Source: Desulfobulbaceae bacterium UBA2213 (GTDB lineage Bacteria > Desulfobacterota > Desulfobulbia > Desulfobulbales > Desulfocapsaceae). From it: a stretch of 31,327 nt of DNA. The DNA lies in NCBI GenBank assembly GCA_002327225.1, contig DCUN01000134.1, positions 1 to 31,327 on the forward strand, in the 5' to 3' direction. The notes beneath the pieces were generated by a model, which saw only the letters and a program-made list of their open reading frames with translations, did not search any database and was not told where the DNA came from. Position 1 is the first letter of the stretch. Each line of letters opens with the position of its first letter. Shown here one piece after another: positions 14,036-21,891 of the stretch. The translations under genes and the position numbers were made by a program.

Positions 14036-15364
14036 ATGCAAAAAACGTTGATTAAATTTATTCCTTTCCTGATCATGGCATCCTTTTTAACAACAGGATG
14101 TGCCCAGACAGGAACGACTGTTCCTCAATTGATCCCCCAGCATGGCACATCCGGCGGTTCAAGAATTCAGGACCGCCCCTACCCAATCTTCGTAGGAAAT
14201 GTTTCCAATGTGTCAAACAAAGCAAAAGTCATTGCAATCGATGTTGGTAAAGGCGCAGATGCCAAGACACATCTCGTTAAATTTGATGACAAGACCAAGG
14301 GGATTGAATATGCGGTCGTTGGCCATGCATCCATCATCAACTATGAGATGCGAGGCGGCGAACCCTGGGCCACCGTTATTAAAGCAAAACTGGCACAACT
14401 GCCTTCTGGTGTAACCGAGATCAAAACCACTGAACTCAAGTCCCTGCTGGACCAAGGAACAAAGTTTACCCTGGTTGATGCCCGCCCAGCAAAACGATCC
14501 ATTGAAGGCAGCCTACCTGGCGCTGTCAATATTCCATCTGATGATTTCAAGGCCCAGGCCAACAAACTTCCCGAGAGCAAAGATGAGCTCGTGGTAGCTT
14601 TCTGCGGAGGTCCCACGTGAGGCATGTCCACTGATATCGCCGGTCAGGCGAAAAAAATGGGCTACAAGAATATTAAAGTCTATCTGGAAGGTGAACCTGC
14701 CTGGTCAAAAGCCGGGTATCCACTCTACGCATCCAACGACTTTATCAGCAAGGGCAATATTGTCCTCATTGATCTGCGTTCCGTTGAAAAATCAGAGGCT
14801 GGGCGTATTGCCAGGTCTGTGACCATCCCTTCCGCCACACTTAAGGACAAGGCTGACAGCATCCCCAAAAAGGCCCCTGTTGTCATTTACAGTGACAGCG
14901 AAGATGAGGCTGTAAGCGCCATGAAGGTCCTCAAAGAGAAGGGATTAAAAAAAGTTGCTCTGGTCCCGGGGAATATTGCTGGCTGGGTCAAATCGGGCGG
15001 CGAGACAACAAGTGGCCCAGTAGTCACCACCATCGTGTGGAAACGGCAGATGGAAAAAGGTGAGGTCTCCATAACCGACTTCCTGAAGGTTGCTGAGGGC
15101 AGTGCGACTGATACCGTGATCCTTGATGTCCGTAACCAGGATGAAACCACAGCAGGTATGTTCAAAAATGCCATCTCCATTCCCCTTGATCAGGTTGGAA
15201 ACCGCAAGGGGGAATTACCCAAAGACAAAAAAATCTATGTCCACTGCACCACCGGGGCACGGGCTGGTATGGCTGCAAAAGATCTCATCAATGCCGGCTA
15301 TAATGCCTTCTTCCTCAATGAGGATATCAGCTGCAAGGATAACACCTGCTCTGTCACTGAGTAG
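14036..15364 (+). CDS. Three-domain rhodanese lipoprotein with in-frame UGA read as selenocysteine (Sec195)
   Basis: The frame from ATG 14036 meets one TGA at 14618-14620 and continues in the same frame to 15364, giving 442 residues. Residues 1-22 are a signal peptide with a lipobox-like LTTGC (Cys22). Residues 50-125 form an unrecognised small domain. Rhodanese domain 1 (about 127-230) has active-site Cys190 in AFCGGPT, then Sec195, then GMS; related proteins carry a second Cys at that position. Domain 2 (about 232-320) lacks a catalytic Cys (IYSDSEDEA). Domain 3 (about 345-432) is active-looking, with Cys404 in VHCTTGARAG, and ends with CKDNTC. The downstream half has no ribosome binding site of its own. 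The likely location is the envelope, handling sulfane sulfur beside the molybdoenzyme. A nonsense mutation is the alternative, but the SECIS-like hairpin argues against it. Confidence 0.85.
14626..14662 (+). promoter_or_regulatory. SECIS-like hairpin following the in-frame UGA
   Basis: The lower stem GTCCA/TGGGC (one G-U pair), a symmetric 6/6 internal loop, the upper stem TCGCC/GGCGA and the apical loop GGTCA are visible. The loop starts 21 nt after the UGA. This fits the known bacterial rule of a stem-loop with early G residues, about 16-37 nt after the Sec codon, and resembles the GGUC loop of E. coli fdhF. Confidence 0.75.
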
Positions 15365-15392
15365 GCTCTAAAAATATTCTTCCCTGTTCAGT

Positions 15393-15438
15393 AAAAGGAA
15401 GAGGCATGCCGCAATGCATGCCTCTTCCTTTTTTTTTT
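15393..15438 (+). terminator. Strong rho-independent terminator after the rhodanese gene
   Basis: GGAAGAGGCATGC (15397-15409) pairs perfectly with GCATGCCTCTTCC (15416-15428) around a 6-nt loop, with flanking A4 and a T-run of about ten. It separates this gene from ettA. Confidence 0.95.
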
Positions 15439-15511
15439 ATTCCAGAGTATTCTGCACAGACTTAAATATTTCTTTCTCTTATTTTTTCATATTTTCCGTA
15501 CAGGTATTTTC

Positions 15512-17197
15512 ATGAGCACTGATGATAAGAAGATTATCTATTCGATGATCAAGGTAAGCAAATACTACGACAATAAACCCATTCTCAAGGATATCTCCCT
15601 CTCTTATTTTTATGGCGCCAAGATCGGGGTACTGGGGCTGAACGGTTCAGGTAAAAGTACCCTGCTTCGCATCCTGGCGGGTATTGACACCGATTTTAAC
15701 GGTGAGACCATTCTCTCACCCGGGCTCACCATCGACTATCTGGACCAGGAGCCCCAACTTGACCCCGAAAAAACGGTCCGACAGATCGTCGAAGAAGGGG
15801 TTCAGTCCACCGTTGACCTGCTGCATGAATTTAACGTCATCAATGAAAAATTCGCTGAGCCCATGAGTGATGATGAAATGCAGGCGCTCATTGACCGGCA
15901 AGGCGAGGTGCAGGACAAACTTGACACCCTCAACGCCTGGGATCTGGACAGCAAACTAGAAATGGCCATGGACGCCCTGCGCTGCCCGGCCCCGGATACC
16001 CTGTGCGCTATCCTCTCTGGTGGTGAAAAGAGGAGGGTCGCCCTCTGTCGCATCCTCTTAAAACAGCCGGATATCCTCCTGCTCGACGAGCCAACCAATC
16101 ATCTTGACGCCGAGTCTGTCTCCTGGCTGGAGCAGCACCTGCAACAATATGCCGGAACCATTATTGCCGTCACCCATGATCGCTACTTCCTTGACAATGT
16201 CGCCGGCTGGATTCTGGAGCTTGACCGGGGAGTTGGTATTCCCTGGAAGGGAAACTATTCCTCCTGGCTGGAACAGAAAGAAAAACGACTGGCCACAGAA
16301 GAAAAATCAGAGAGCGAGCGGCGGCGGACCCTGCAACGAGAACTTGAGTGGATCCAGATGTCAGCCAAGGGCAGACGAACAAAGTCCAGAGCAAGGATCA
16401 ACTCGTATGAGCAATTACTGAATCAGGAGACAGAAAAACTTGCCCAGGACCTGCAGATCTTTATTCCACCCGGACCACGTCTTGGCAAGGTAGTCATTGA
16501 GGCAGACCATGTGCGTAAATCATTAGGCGATAAACTTCTCGTTGAAGATCTGAATTTCAGCCTCCCTGCAGGCGGCATTGTCGGTATAATCGGCCCGAAC
16601 GGCGCTGGCAAGTCCACACTCTTCAAGATGATAACCAGACAGGACACGCCGGACGCAGGTGACATCCGCCTTGGAGAAACCGTCAAGCTTGCCTATGTTG
16701 ACCAGAGCCGTGACATCCTTGACCCCGAACAGACCATCTGGGAGGCAGTCTCCGAGGGCCAGGAAACGGTCTGGCTCGGCACTAAAGAGATTAATTCCAG
16801 GGCCTACGTGGCCAAATTCAACTTTTCAGGCTCGGCCCAGCAGAAAAAAGTGGGGCTACTTTCCGGGGGGCAGCGCAACCGAGTCCATCTGGCACGAATG
16901 CTCAAAGAAGGTGGAAACGTCCTGCTCCTTGATGAGCCCACCAACGACCTGGATGTCAACACCATGCGGGCACTGGAAGAGGCCCTGATCAATTTCGGTG
17001 GTTGTGCGGTTGTCATCAGTCATGACCGCTGGTTTCTCGACCGGATAGCCACCCACATCCTGGCCTTTGAGGGAGATTCACAAGTAGTCTGGTTTGAGGG
17101 AAATTACTCGGATTACGAGAAAGACCGCAAGGCGCGCCTGGGGGCAGCGGCTGACCAGCCGCACCGCATTAAATATCGGCAACTGACCAGGCAATAA
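15512..17197 (+). CDS. ettA: ABC-F translational throttle ATPase EttA
   Basis: This cytoplasmic 561-residue protein has two ABC cassettes and no membrane segments, close to the usual 555 of EttA. Cassette 1 has GLNGSGKST, LSGGEKRR and LLLDEPTNHLD. Cassette 2 has GPNGAGKST, LSGGQRNR and LLLDEPTNDLD. The ABC-F linker between them contains the charged helix ending SAKGRRTKSRARINSYEQL. EttA binds the ribosomal E site and gates the first elongation steps according to energy status. The gene stands alone between two terminators. Confidence 0.93.
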   Translation: MSTDDKKIIYSMIKVSKYYDNKPILKDISLSYFYGAKIGVLGLNGSGKSTLLRILAGIDTDFNGETILSPGLTIDYLDQEPQLDPEKTVRQIVEEGVQSTVDLLHEFNVINEKFAEPMSDDEMQALIDRQGEVQDKLDTLNAWDLDSKLEMAMDALRCPAPDTLCAILSGGEKRRVALCRILLKQPDILLLDEPTNHLDAESVSWLEQHLQQYAGTIIAVTHDRYFLDNVAGWILELDRGVGIPWKGNYSSWLEQKEKRLATEEKSESERRRTLQRELEWIQMSAKGRRTKSRARINSYEQLLNQETEKLAQDLQIFIPPGPRLGKVVIEADHVRKSLGDKLLVEDLNFSLPAGGIVGIIGPNGAGKSTLFKMITRQDTPDAGDIRLGETVKLAYVDQSRDILDPEQTIWEAVSEGQETVWLGTKEINSRAYVAKFNFSGSAQQKKVGLLSGGQRNRVHLARMLKEGGNVLLLDEPTNDLDVNTMRALEEALINFGGCAVVISHDRWFLDRIATHILAFEGDSQVVWFEGNYSDYEKDRKARLGAAADQPHRIKYRQLTRQ

Positions 17198-17272
17198 AAG
17201 AAAGAAAAGAGCCAGGGCAAGAAAAACCCATTTTTATTTTATAACGGCTTCTAACCCCAATAAACGGGATAA

Positions 17273-17328
17273 GTGCCTTTCGCAGATTATTTTCTTTAAA
17301 AAAAACAAGAAAATAATCTGTAAGGCAC
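17273..17328. terminator. Large bidirectional hairpin between ettA and the Hpt gene
   Basis: GTGCCTT (17273-17279) pairs with AAGGCAC (17322-17328), and the inner 14-bp arm CAGATTATTTTCTT pairs perfectly with 17307-17320 around an A-rich loop. It lies between convergent genes and touches the stop codon of the Hpt gene. It has no long flanking T-run, so efficiency as a terminator is uncertain. Just before it, 17232-17256 resembles one end of the 106-bp repeat family. Confidence 0.6.
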
Positions 17329-17654
17329 TAAAGTCGCCGCAGCAGTGCCAATAAGGTTGCAAGCTGCGGCAGCTTTTCCCTGGCAACGGTCAGTGACCCC
17401 TCACGACAGTCTTTCTCGATGAGCACAGCTATATCCCTGATCGCCTCCAGCCCAAGACTTGCAGCCGCGCCTTGTATGGAGTGAGACGCACTACCGGCCT
17501 CAACCGGATCCTCTTTTCCCACTGCCTGAGTCAGAACAGCCATATCCGAGGCCGAGGAATCCTGAAAGATAGCGATCAACTCCTGAAGCAGTTCATCATC
17601 GTTGTCCACCTGCCCCATGGCAAATTCTTTGTTCCAACACAAGTCATTGATCAC
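17328..17654 (-). CDS. Stand-alone histidine phosphotransfer (Hpt) domain protein
   Basis: The 108-residue helical protein is essentially one Hpt domain. The phosphorylatable His58 sits in SASHSIQGAAASLGLEAI, matching the family pattern HxxKGAAxxLG except that the usual Lys is Gln. The GTG start at 17654 has AAGGAG 6 nt upstream. No kinase or receiver gene is nearby, so its phosphorelay partners are elsewhere. It is the last gene of a minus-strand group after purD-purE and the tsaC-like gene. Confidence 0.8.
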   Translation of the reverse strand: MINDLCWNKEFAMGQVDNDDELLQELIAIFQDSSASDMAVLTQAVGKEDPVEAGSASHSIQGAAASLGLEAIRDIAVLIEKDCREGSLTVAREKLPQLATLLALLRRL

Positions 17655-17753
17655 CTGTGTCTCCTTATGTTCACTTGATGTTAAAAGGAATCAGTCAGCC
17701 AATATCTCGACTTCCCATGAACAACCATGAAAAAATGTTTTCAGCCCTTCCCT

Positions 17754-18377
17754 TCAACCTTTATCATGAGCTTCCTTAATCAGGGAAGAAAAATCAATAC
17801 CCCCTGCCCTGATCAGCTGCAACTTCCCTTGAGCAAGTCCAATGACCGTTGAACTCATCCCTCCCGGCGTCTGACCACCATCAAGGATACAGGAAATCCC
17901 ATCACCAAAAAACTGCCGCACTTCATCGGCGGTACGGGCAGCGGGCATTCCTGACAGATTGGCACTGGTCGCAGTCAACGGCCCGCCCCATAAGTGGCCG
18001 AATCTCCTGGCAACCGGATGCGGTGAGATCCTGACCCCAATGCCGGCTCGGTCGGCCCCGGTAAGCGCTGGCGAAAGCGTGGAGAGAGCCGGAAAAACGA
18101 GGGTCAAGGGACCAGGCCAAAAGGTTTTCATGAGCGGTCTGTACACAGGAGGAATCGAGCGTGCCAGCGAGGACAGCTGACTTTCATCCTGGATAAGAAC
18201 CAGAAATGGTTTTTGCAGAGGACGCCCTTTCAACCTGAACAGATCCGCCAGGGCCTTCTCATTAAAGGGATCAACGGCCAGACCGTAAAAGGTCTCTGTG
18301 GGAAAGGCAACAATCCCACCCTGTTCAAGGACAGAAACGGCCCGTTTGTATTCCTCATCCGACGGGACAGGCATCAT
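17754..18377 (-). CDS. L-threonylcarbamoyladenylate synthase (TsaC/Sua5/YrdC family)
   Basis: The enzyme makes the threonylcarbamoyl-AMP used for the t6A37 modification of ANN-decoding tRNAs. Signature segments are GGIVAFPTETFYGLAVDP, LKGRPLQKPF, FWPGPLTLVF, GIGVRISPHPVARR, LTATSANLSGMPA, and ILDGGQTPGGMSSTVI. The product has about 207 residues, a YrdC domain without the extra Sua5 domain. I choose the ATG at 18377, with AAGG upstream; a TTG at 18404 would overlap the purD-purE gene. It lies 16 nt behind that gene and is probably co-transcribed. Confidence 0.9.
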   Translation of the reverse strand: MMPVPSDEEYKRAVSVLEQGGIVAFPTETFYGLAVDPFNEKALADLFRLKGRPLQKPFLVLIQDESQLSSLARSIPPVYRPLMKTFWPGPLTLVFPALSTLSPALTGADRAGIGVRISPHPVARRFGHLWGGPLTATSANLSGMPAARTADEVRQFFGDGISCILDGGQTPGGMSSTVIGLAQGKLQLIRAGGIDFSSLIKEAHDKG

Positions 18378-18393
18378 CTCAGGGCCTTGCAAT

Positions 18394-20211
18394 TTACCCT
18401 TCAATATTTCTGGCCTTCTCCTCGACCTCTAAAATCATCTCCAGTTTGTACGCCTGCAACCTGGCAGTAATGTCCTTATCCTCAAGGGCAAGGATACGCA
18501 CGGCAAGAAGTGCGCCGTTTTTGGCTCCAGCCTTACCTATCGCCATGGTGGCAACCGGCATTCCTGGTGGCGCCTGTACCATACCAAGCAGGGCATCCAT
18601 TCCACGCAGAGGGGAATCATCACAGGGAACACCTATAACCGGTAATTCAGTCTGGGAAGAAAGAACTCCAGCCAGATGGGCAGCCATCCCTGCACCTGCT
18701 ATAATAACTTTTAATCCTCGCTGTTGTGCCGTACTGGCCCAACGAATTGCCCGCTCAGGACTTATATGTACCGATGCCAACATCATCTCATACGGTATCA
18801 GCATCTTTTTTAGAAAATCAGCTGCCACCTGCATGACCGGCAGATCGGAATCACTGCCCATCACTATACCCACCACGGGTGCTGCCCCCTTCCCTGATTC
18901 TCGCGACATCAGAGCAGCCCTGCCCGTCGCCTGTTTCTCAGAGCGCCGCAAGGCTTTAGCACCGATATCACGCCGACAATAACAACCGGTCCACTGAATA
19001 CAGTCTACAGCCTTGTAGGCCTGTTCAATAGCCTTTTCGAGGGTCTTACCTACTGCAGTCACCCCAAGGACACGCCCTCCAGCCGTGACTGTCCTCCCAT
19101 TTTTCATTGCTGTGCCGGCATGAAATACCTGAACGCCGGTTTCCCTGGCCGCCCTGGTAAGCCCCTTAATGACCTTGCCCACTTCATAACTGCCAGGATA
19201 TCCGCCCGAGGAGATCACCACACATACTGTTGGCCGTGGATCAATTTTCATCTCAATTGTATCCAGACAGCCATCAATCGCCGCTTCAAAGATATCGACG
19301 ACATCACTTTTCAAACGCATCAATAAGGGTTGGGCCTCGGGATCGCCAAAACGACAGTTAAACTCGAGGACGTTAATATTATCCCCATCAATCATCAAAC
19401 CTGCATAAAGCATGCCCTGTAAGGGGCGCCCCTCAGCGGCCATGCCTTGAATAGTAGGCAGCATAACCTTGTTCATGACGTACTCTGCAATCGCCTCAGT
19501 CACCACCGGGGCTGGCGAATACGCACCCATTCCACCGGTGTTCGGTCCCTTGTCTCCTTCATAGATAGCTTTATGATCCTGGGATGTGGGCAGAGGCAGG
19601 ATGGTCTTGCCATCAGTAAAGGCGATAAAGGAGGCTTCCTCTCCTTGCAGGCAGGCCTCAATGACAACCTTGTTCCCGGCATCACCAAAGGCCCTGTCCT
19701 GCATGATAAGCTCAACTGCGTCTTTGGCCTCTTTGAGAGTGCCGGCAACAATAACGCCCTTGCCGGCAGCAAGACCATCTGCTTTGACAACAAGAGGCGC
19801 ACCGATCTGATCAATATATTTTTTTGCTTTTTTCAGATCGTCAAAGATCTTGAAGGAAGCGGAGGGGATAGCGTATTTAGCCATAAACTCTTTGGCGAAC
19901 ACCTTACTTCCTTCCAGAATGGCTGCATTCTTACGCGGCCCAAAGACACGCAGACCTTCTTCTTCAAAGAGGTCAACAATTCCGACGGCCAGAGATGATT
20001 CAGGACCGACAATGGTCAGGTCAATCTTCTCTTTTTTTGCAAACTGAAGCAGCCCATCAATATCTGTGGCCGCAATATCCACACACTCGGCCATACTTTT
20101 AATACCGGCGTTTCCAGGGGCACAATAGATTTTTCCAACCCTGGAGCTTTGAGAAATCTTCCAGACAAGCGCATGCTCACGACCACCAGACCCCACAACC
20201 AATACTTTCAT
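18394..20211 (-). CDS. purD: PurD-PurE fusion: phosphoribosylamine-glycine ligase / N5-CAIR mutase
   Basis: One 605-residue chain carries two purine enzymes. Residues 1 to about 425 are PurD (GAR synthetase): VGSGGREHAL, VGPESSLAVG, the ATP-grasp segment VVKADGLAAGKGV, SQDHKAIYEGDKGPNTGGMGAYSP and EFNCRFGDPEAQ. A basic linker (about 426-445) leads to PurE (446-605): GIVMGSDSDLPVM, AGAGMAAHLAGVL, GVPCDDSPLRGMDALL and AIGKAGAKNGALLA. The usual SAHRTP motif reads SVHISP, keeping His482. GAGGAG stands 7 nt before the ATG. The two reactions are not adjacent in the pathway, which makes the fusion unusual. Confidence 0.92.
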   Translation of the reverse strand: MKVLVVGSGGREHALVWKISQSSRVGKIYCAPGNAGIKSMAECVDIAATDIDGLLQFAKKEKIDLTIVGPESSLAVGIVDLFEEEGLRVFGPRKNAAILEGSKVFAKEFMAKYAIPSASFKIFDDLKKAKKYIDQIGAPLVVKADGLAAGKGVIVAGTLKEAKDAVELIMQDRAFGDAGNKVVIEACLQGEEASFIAFTDGKTILPLPTSQDHKAIYEGDKGPNTGGMGAYSPAPVVTEAIAEYVMNKVMLPTIQGMAAEGRPLQGMLYAGLMIDGDNINVLEFNCRFGDPEAQPLLMRLKSDVVDIFEAAIDGCLDTIEMKIDPRPTVCVVISSGGYPGSYEVGKVIKGLTRAARETGVQVFHAGTAMKNGRTVTAGGRVLGVTAVGKTLEKAIEQAYKAVDCIQWTGCYCRRDIGAKALRRSEKQATGRAALMSRESGKGAAPVVGIVMGSDSDLPVMQVAADFLKKMLIPYEMMLASVHISPERAIRWASTAQQRGLKVIIAGAGMAAHLAGVLSSQTELPVIGVPCDDSPLRGMDALLGMVQAPPGMPVATMAIGKAGAKNGALLAVRILALEDKDITARLQAYKLEMILEVEEKARNIEG

Positions 20212-20455
20212 TCATTCACTCCTCTAGTAGATAGGCGACAGTACAAAATAATCACTCACTTCATGACTTTTTTCACGGCCCCTTATGCCGTTTACGGCAT
20301 CCCAATAATTCAGCTCTATGTAATCGACATTGAGATTCTGGCGGACAGAAGTCAGTTCTATCCCACTTAGCTGACTCGATATTTTTTTGTACATCGACAC
20401 AATGCCATAACGACTCTTTTTTATTTACCAATAACCAGTAAATATTTTTCAGCCA

Positions 20456-20483
20456 TTGACAATTCCTTCCAAGTAGCTAAAAT
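20456..20483 (+). promoter_or_regulatory. Promoter of the TetR/FadR-type regulator
   Basis: TTGACA (20456-20461) and TAAAAT (20478-20483) are separated by 16 bp. The palindromic operator starts at the last base of the -10 box, an arrangement suited to autorepression. Confidence 0.6.
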
Positions 20484-20500
20484 GAATGAGTGACCATTCA
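20483..20500. promoter_or_regulatory. FadR-type palindromic operator
   Basis: TGAATGAGTGACCATTCA is an 18-bp interrupted palindrome with half-sites TGAATG and CATTCA. It closely matches the known TGAATGA-n-TCATTCA type of site used by TetR-family fatty-acid regulators (Bacillus FadR-like). It sits 55 nt before the start of a TetR-family gene. Confidence 0.65.
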
Positions 20501-20554
20501 ATGTTTATTTTCCTATTTTTTCTTCCTAACACTTCAATTTCCTAATACGTATTA

Positions 20555-21157
20555 ATGAAATCAGCAGACAAACATTCCAAAATAATCCATGCAGCCACCA
20601 AGGTCTTCGCAAAAAAAGGATTCTTCAATGCAAGAATATCCGATATTGCCAAAGAAGCCAAGGTTGCAGACGGAACTATTTACCTTTACTTCAACAATAA
20701 ACTCGACATCCTTATTTCTGTCTTTGAAGAAGAGATCGGCACCCTGATAGAACAGGTCAGTAAAGCACTGGCCATTGAGACAGATCCCAGAAAGCAACTG
20801 GAAATCTTTGCCACAAAACATCTGACAATGATGAAAAAAAATAAAAATCTGGCGGAAGTTATCCAGATAGAACTACGACAAAGCGCCAAGCTGATCAAGG
20901 AATATAGAAACAACAAGTTCAGCGAATATATTGATATTGTTTCCACAATCATCAAGCAAGGTCAGGCACAGAATATCTACCGTGCGGATATCAAGCCGGG
21001 GATTGCCAAACGTGCCTTTTTCGGGGCGCTTGATGAAATATCACGCGTTTGGAGCATTTCCCTGGAAACGGAGTACAGCGTGGATGAGATCATCAGTCAG
21101 ATCATGGCCATTTTTCTCTCAGGAATGCTCGTCTCTACAGCGATACAAACTGAATAA
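20555..21157 (+). CDS. TetR/AcrR-family regulator, FadR-like
   Basis: The product has 200 residues. The N-terminal helix-turn-helix is typical: IIHAATKVFAKKGFFNARISDIAKEAKVADGTIYLYFNNK (about residues 10-50). The C-terminal helical domain (about 80-195; KKNKNLAEVIQIELRQS, GALDEISRVW) resembles the acyl-CoA-responsive FadR group. The operator upstream matches that class, so fatty-acid beta-oxidation genes elsewhere are likely targets, plus itself. The ATG lacks a strong Shine-Dalgarno. Confidence 0.85.
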   Translation: MKSADKHSKIIHAATKVFAKKGFFNARISDIAKEAKVADGTIYLYFNNKLDILISVFEEEIGTLIEQVSKALAIETDPRKQLEIFATKHLTMMKKNKNLAEVIQIELRQSAKLIKEYRNNKFSEYIDIVSTIIKQGQAQNIYRADIKPGIAKRAFFGALDEISRVWSISLETEYSVDEIISQIMAIFLSGMLVSTAIQTE

Positions 21158-21313
21158 TGTAGCTCTGGAGTTCCAGAATCAAATTCCTTCCCTTTCCTTC
21201 CCTTCTCTTTAACCGTCATCAGATTTTGCACCATGCAACCAGCTTGAATTACACATACACAACTCGTGTCGTTTGACTTTTTGCAAGACCACCATACATG
21301 TCTTGTCCGCTTT

Positions 21314-21799
21314 TCAGGAGAAGGTAGAGGCCGCTATATCGACCACCTCAAACTCACGGGTTCCGCCAGGGGTCTTGGCGATCACCTCATCACCCACCTC
21401 TTTTCCCAGAATACTTCTTCCCAGAGGGGAAAAAACAGAGATAGAGCCCTTCTTCACATCGGCCTCTTCCGTACCCAGGAGTTGATAACAGACCTGATCA
21501 TCAGTTTCAAGATCCAGTAAAGTCACCACCGTTCCAAAGACCGCCCGTTGCGTGGGCACATCTATACAGTTGATCACCTCGGCACGTCCAAGTTTGTCCT
21601 TCAGTTCCATAATACGCCCTTCAATATGCCCCTGTCGCTCCTTGGCGGCATGATACTCCGCATTCTCCTTTAAATCGCCATGAGCCCTGGCAACCTCAAT
21701 GGCCTTAACTACATCAAAACGTTCAACCTTCTCGAGACGTTGAAGCTCACTTCGAAGCTTCTGATAGCCCTGAGTCGACATGGGTACCCGTTCAATCAT
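21314..21799 (-). CDS. greA: Transcription elongation factor GreA
   Basis: GreA rescues backtracked RNA polymerase by stimulating transcript cleavage. The 161-residue protein has the coiled-coil N-terminus with ARAHGDLKENAEYHAAKERQ (acidic tip region) and a C-terminal FKBP-like domain (GSISVFSPLGRSILGKEVGDEVIAKTPGG). AGGAGGAAGGA immediately precedes the ATG. It is downstream of the TPR/barrel gene but separated by a strong hairpin. Confidence 0.95.
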   Translation of the reverse strand: MIERVPMSTQGYQKLRSELQRLEKVERFDVVKAIEVARAHGDLKENAEYHAAKERQGHIEGRIMELKDKLGRAEVINCIDVPTQRAVFGTVVTLLDLETDDQVCYQLLGTEEADVKKGSISVFSPLGRSILGKEVGDEVIAKTPGGTREFEVVDIAASTFS

Positions 21800-21826
21800 T
21801 CCTTCCTCCTGCAGATCTAAAAAAAA

Positions 21827-21886
21827 AATTACGATTTATGAATTATGAATTTAAAACTGTATATTCATAATTCATAAATCGTAATT
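21827..21886 (-). terminator. 24-bp perfect inverted repeat, AT-rich, between the TPR gene and greA
   Basis: The two 24-nt arms (21827-21850 and 21863-21886) are exact complements around a 12-nt loop. On the minus strand the hairpin is followed by a run of about ten T, so it can act as terminator of the TPR/barrel gene. Its words (GAATTATGAAT, ATTACGA) resemble the AT-rich repeat before cobT, so it may also be of repeat origin. Confidence 0.7.
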
Positions 21887-21891
21887 GGTAA

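Larger units (their letters stand above)
20212..20554. other. Divergent intergenic region with decayed repeat copy and regulatory sites
   Basis: The 343-nt gap between purD-purE (minus) and the TetR gene (plus) holds no gene. Positions 20228-20340 look like a decayed copy of the 106-bp repeat: AAAATAATCAC, then CGGCCCCTTATGCCGTTTA, the hallmark core of the family. The right half contains the TetR promoter and operator. Confidence 0.4.

Noticed and set aside
14009..14620. Rhodanese gene as a pseudogene or as two separate genes split by TGA
   Set aside because: Frame and domain continue without change across the TGA. The TGA replaces a conserved Cys position, the second half has no start signals, and a SECIS-like hairpin follows. 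No other lesion is seen.
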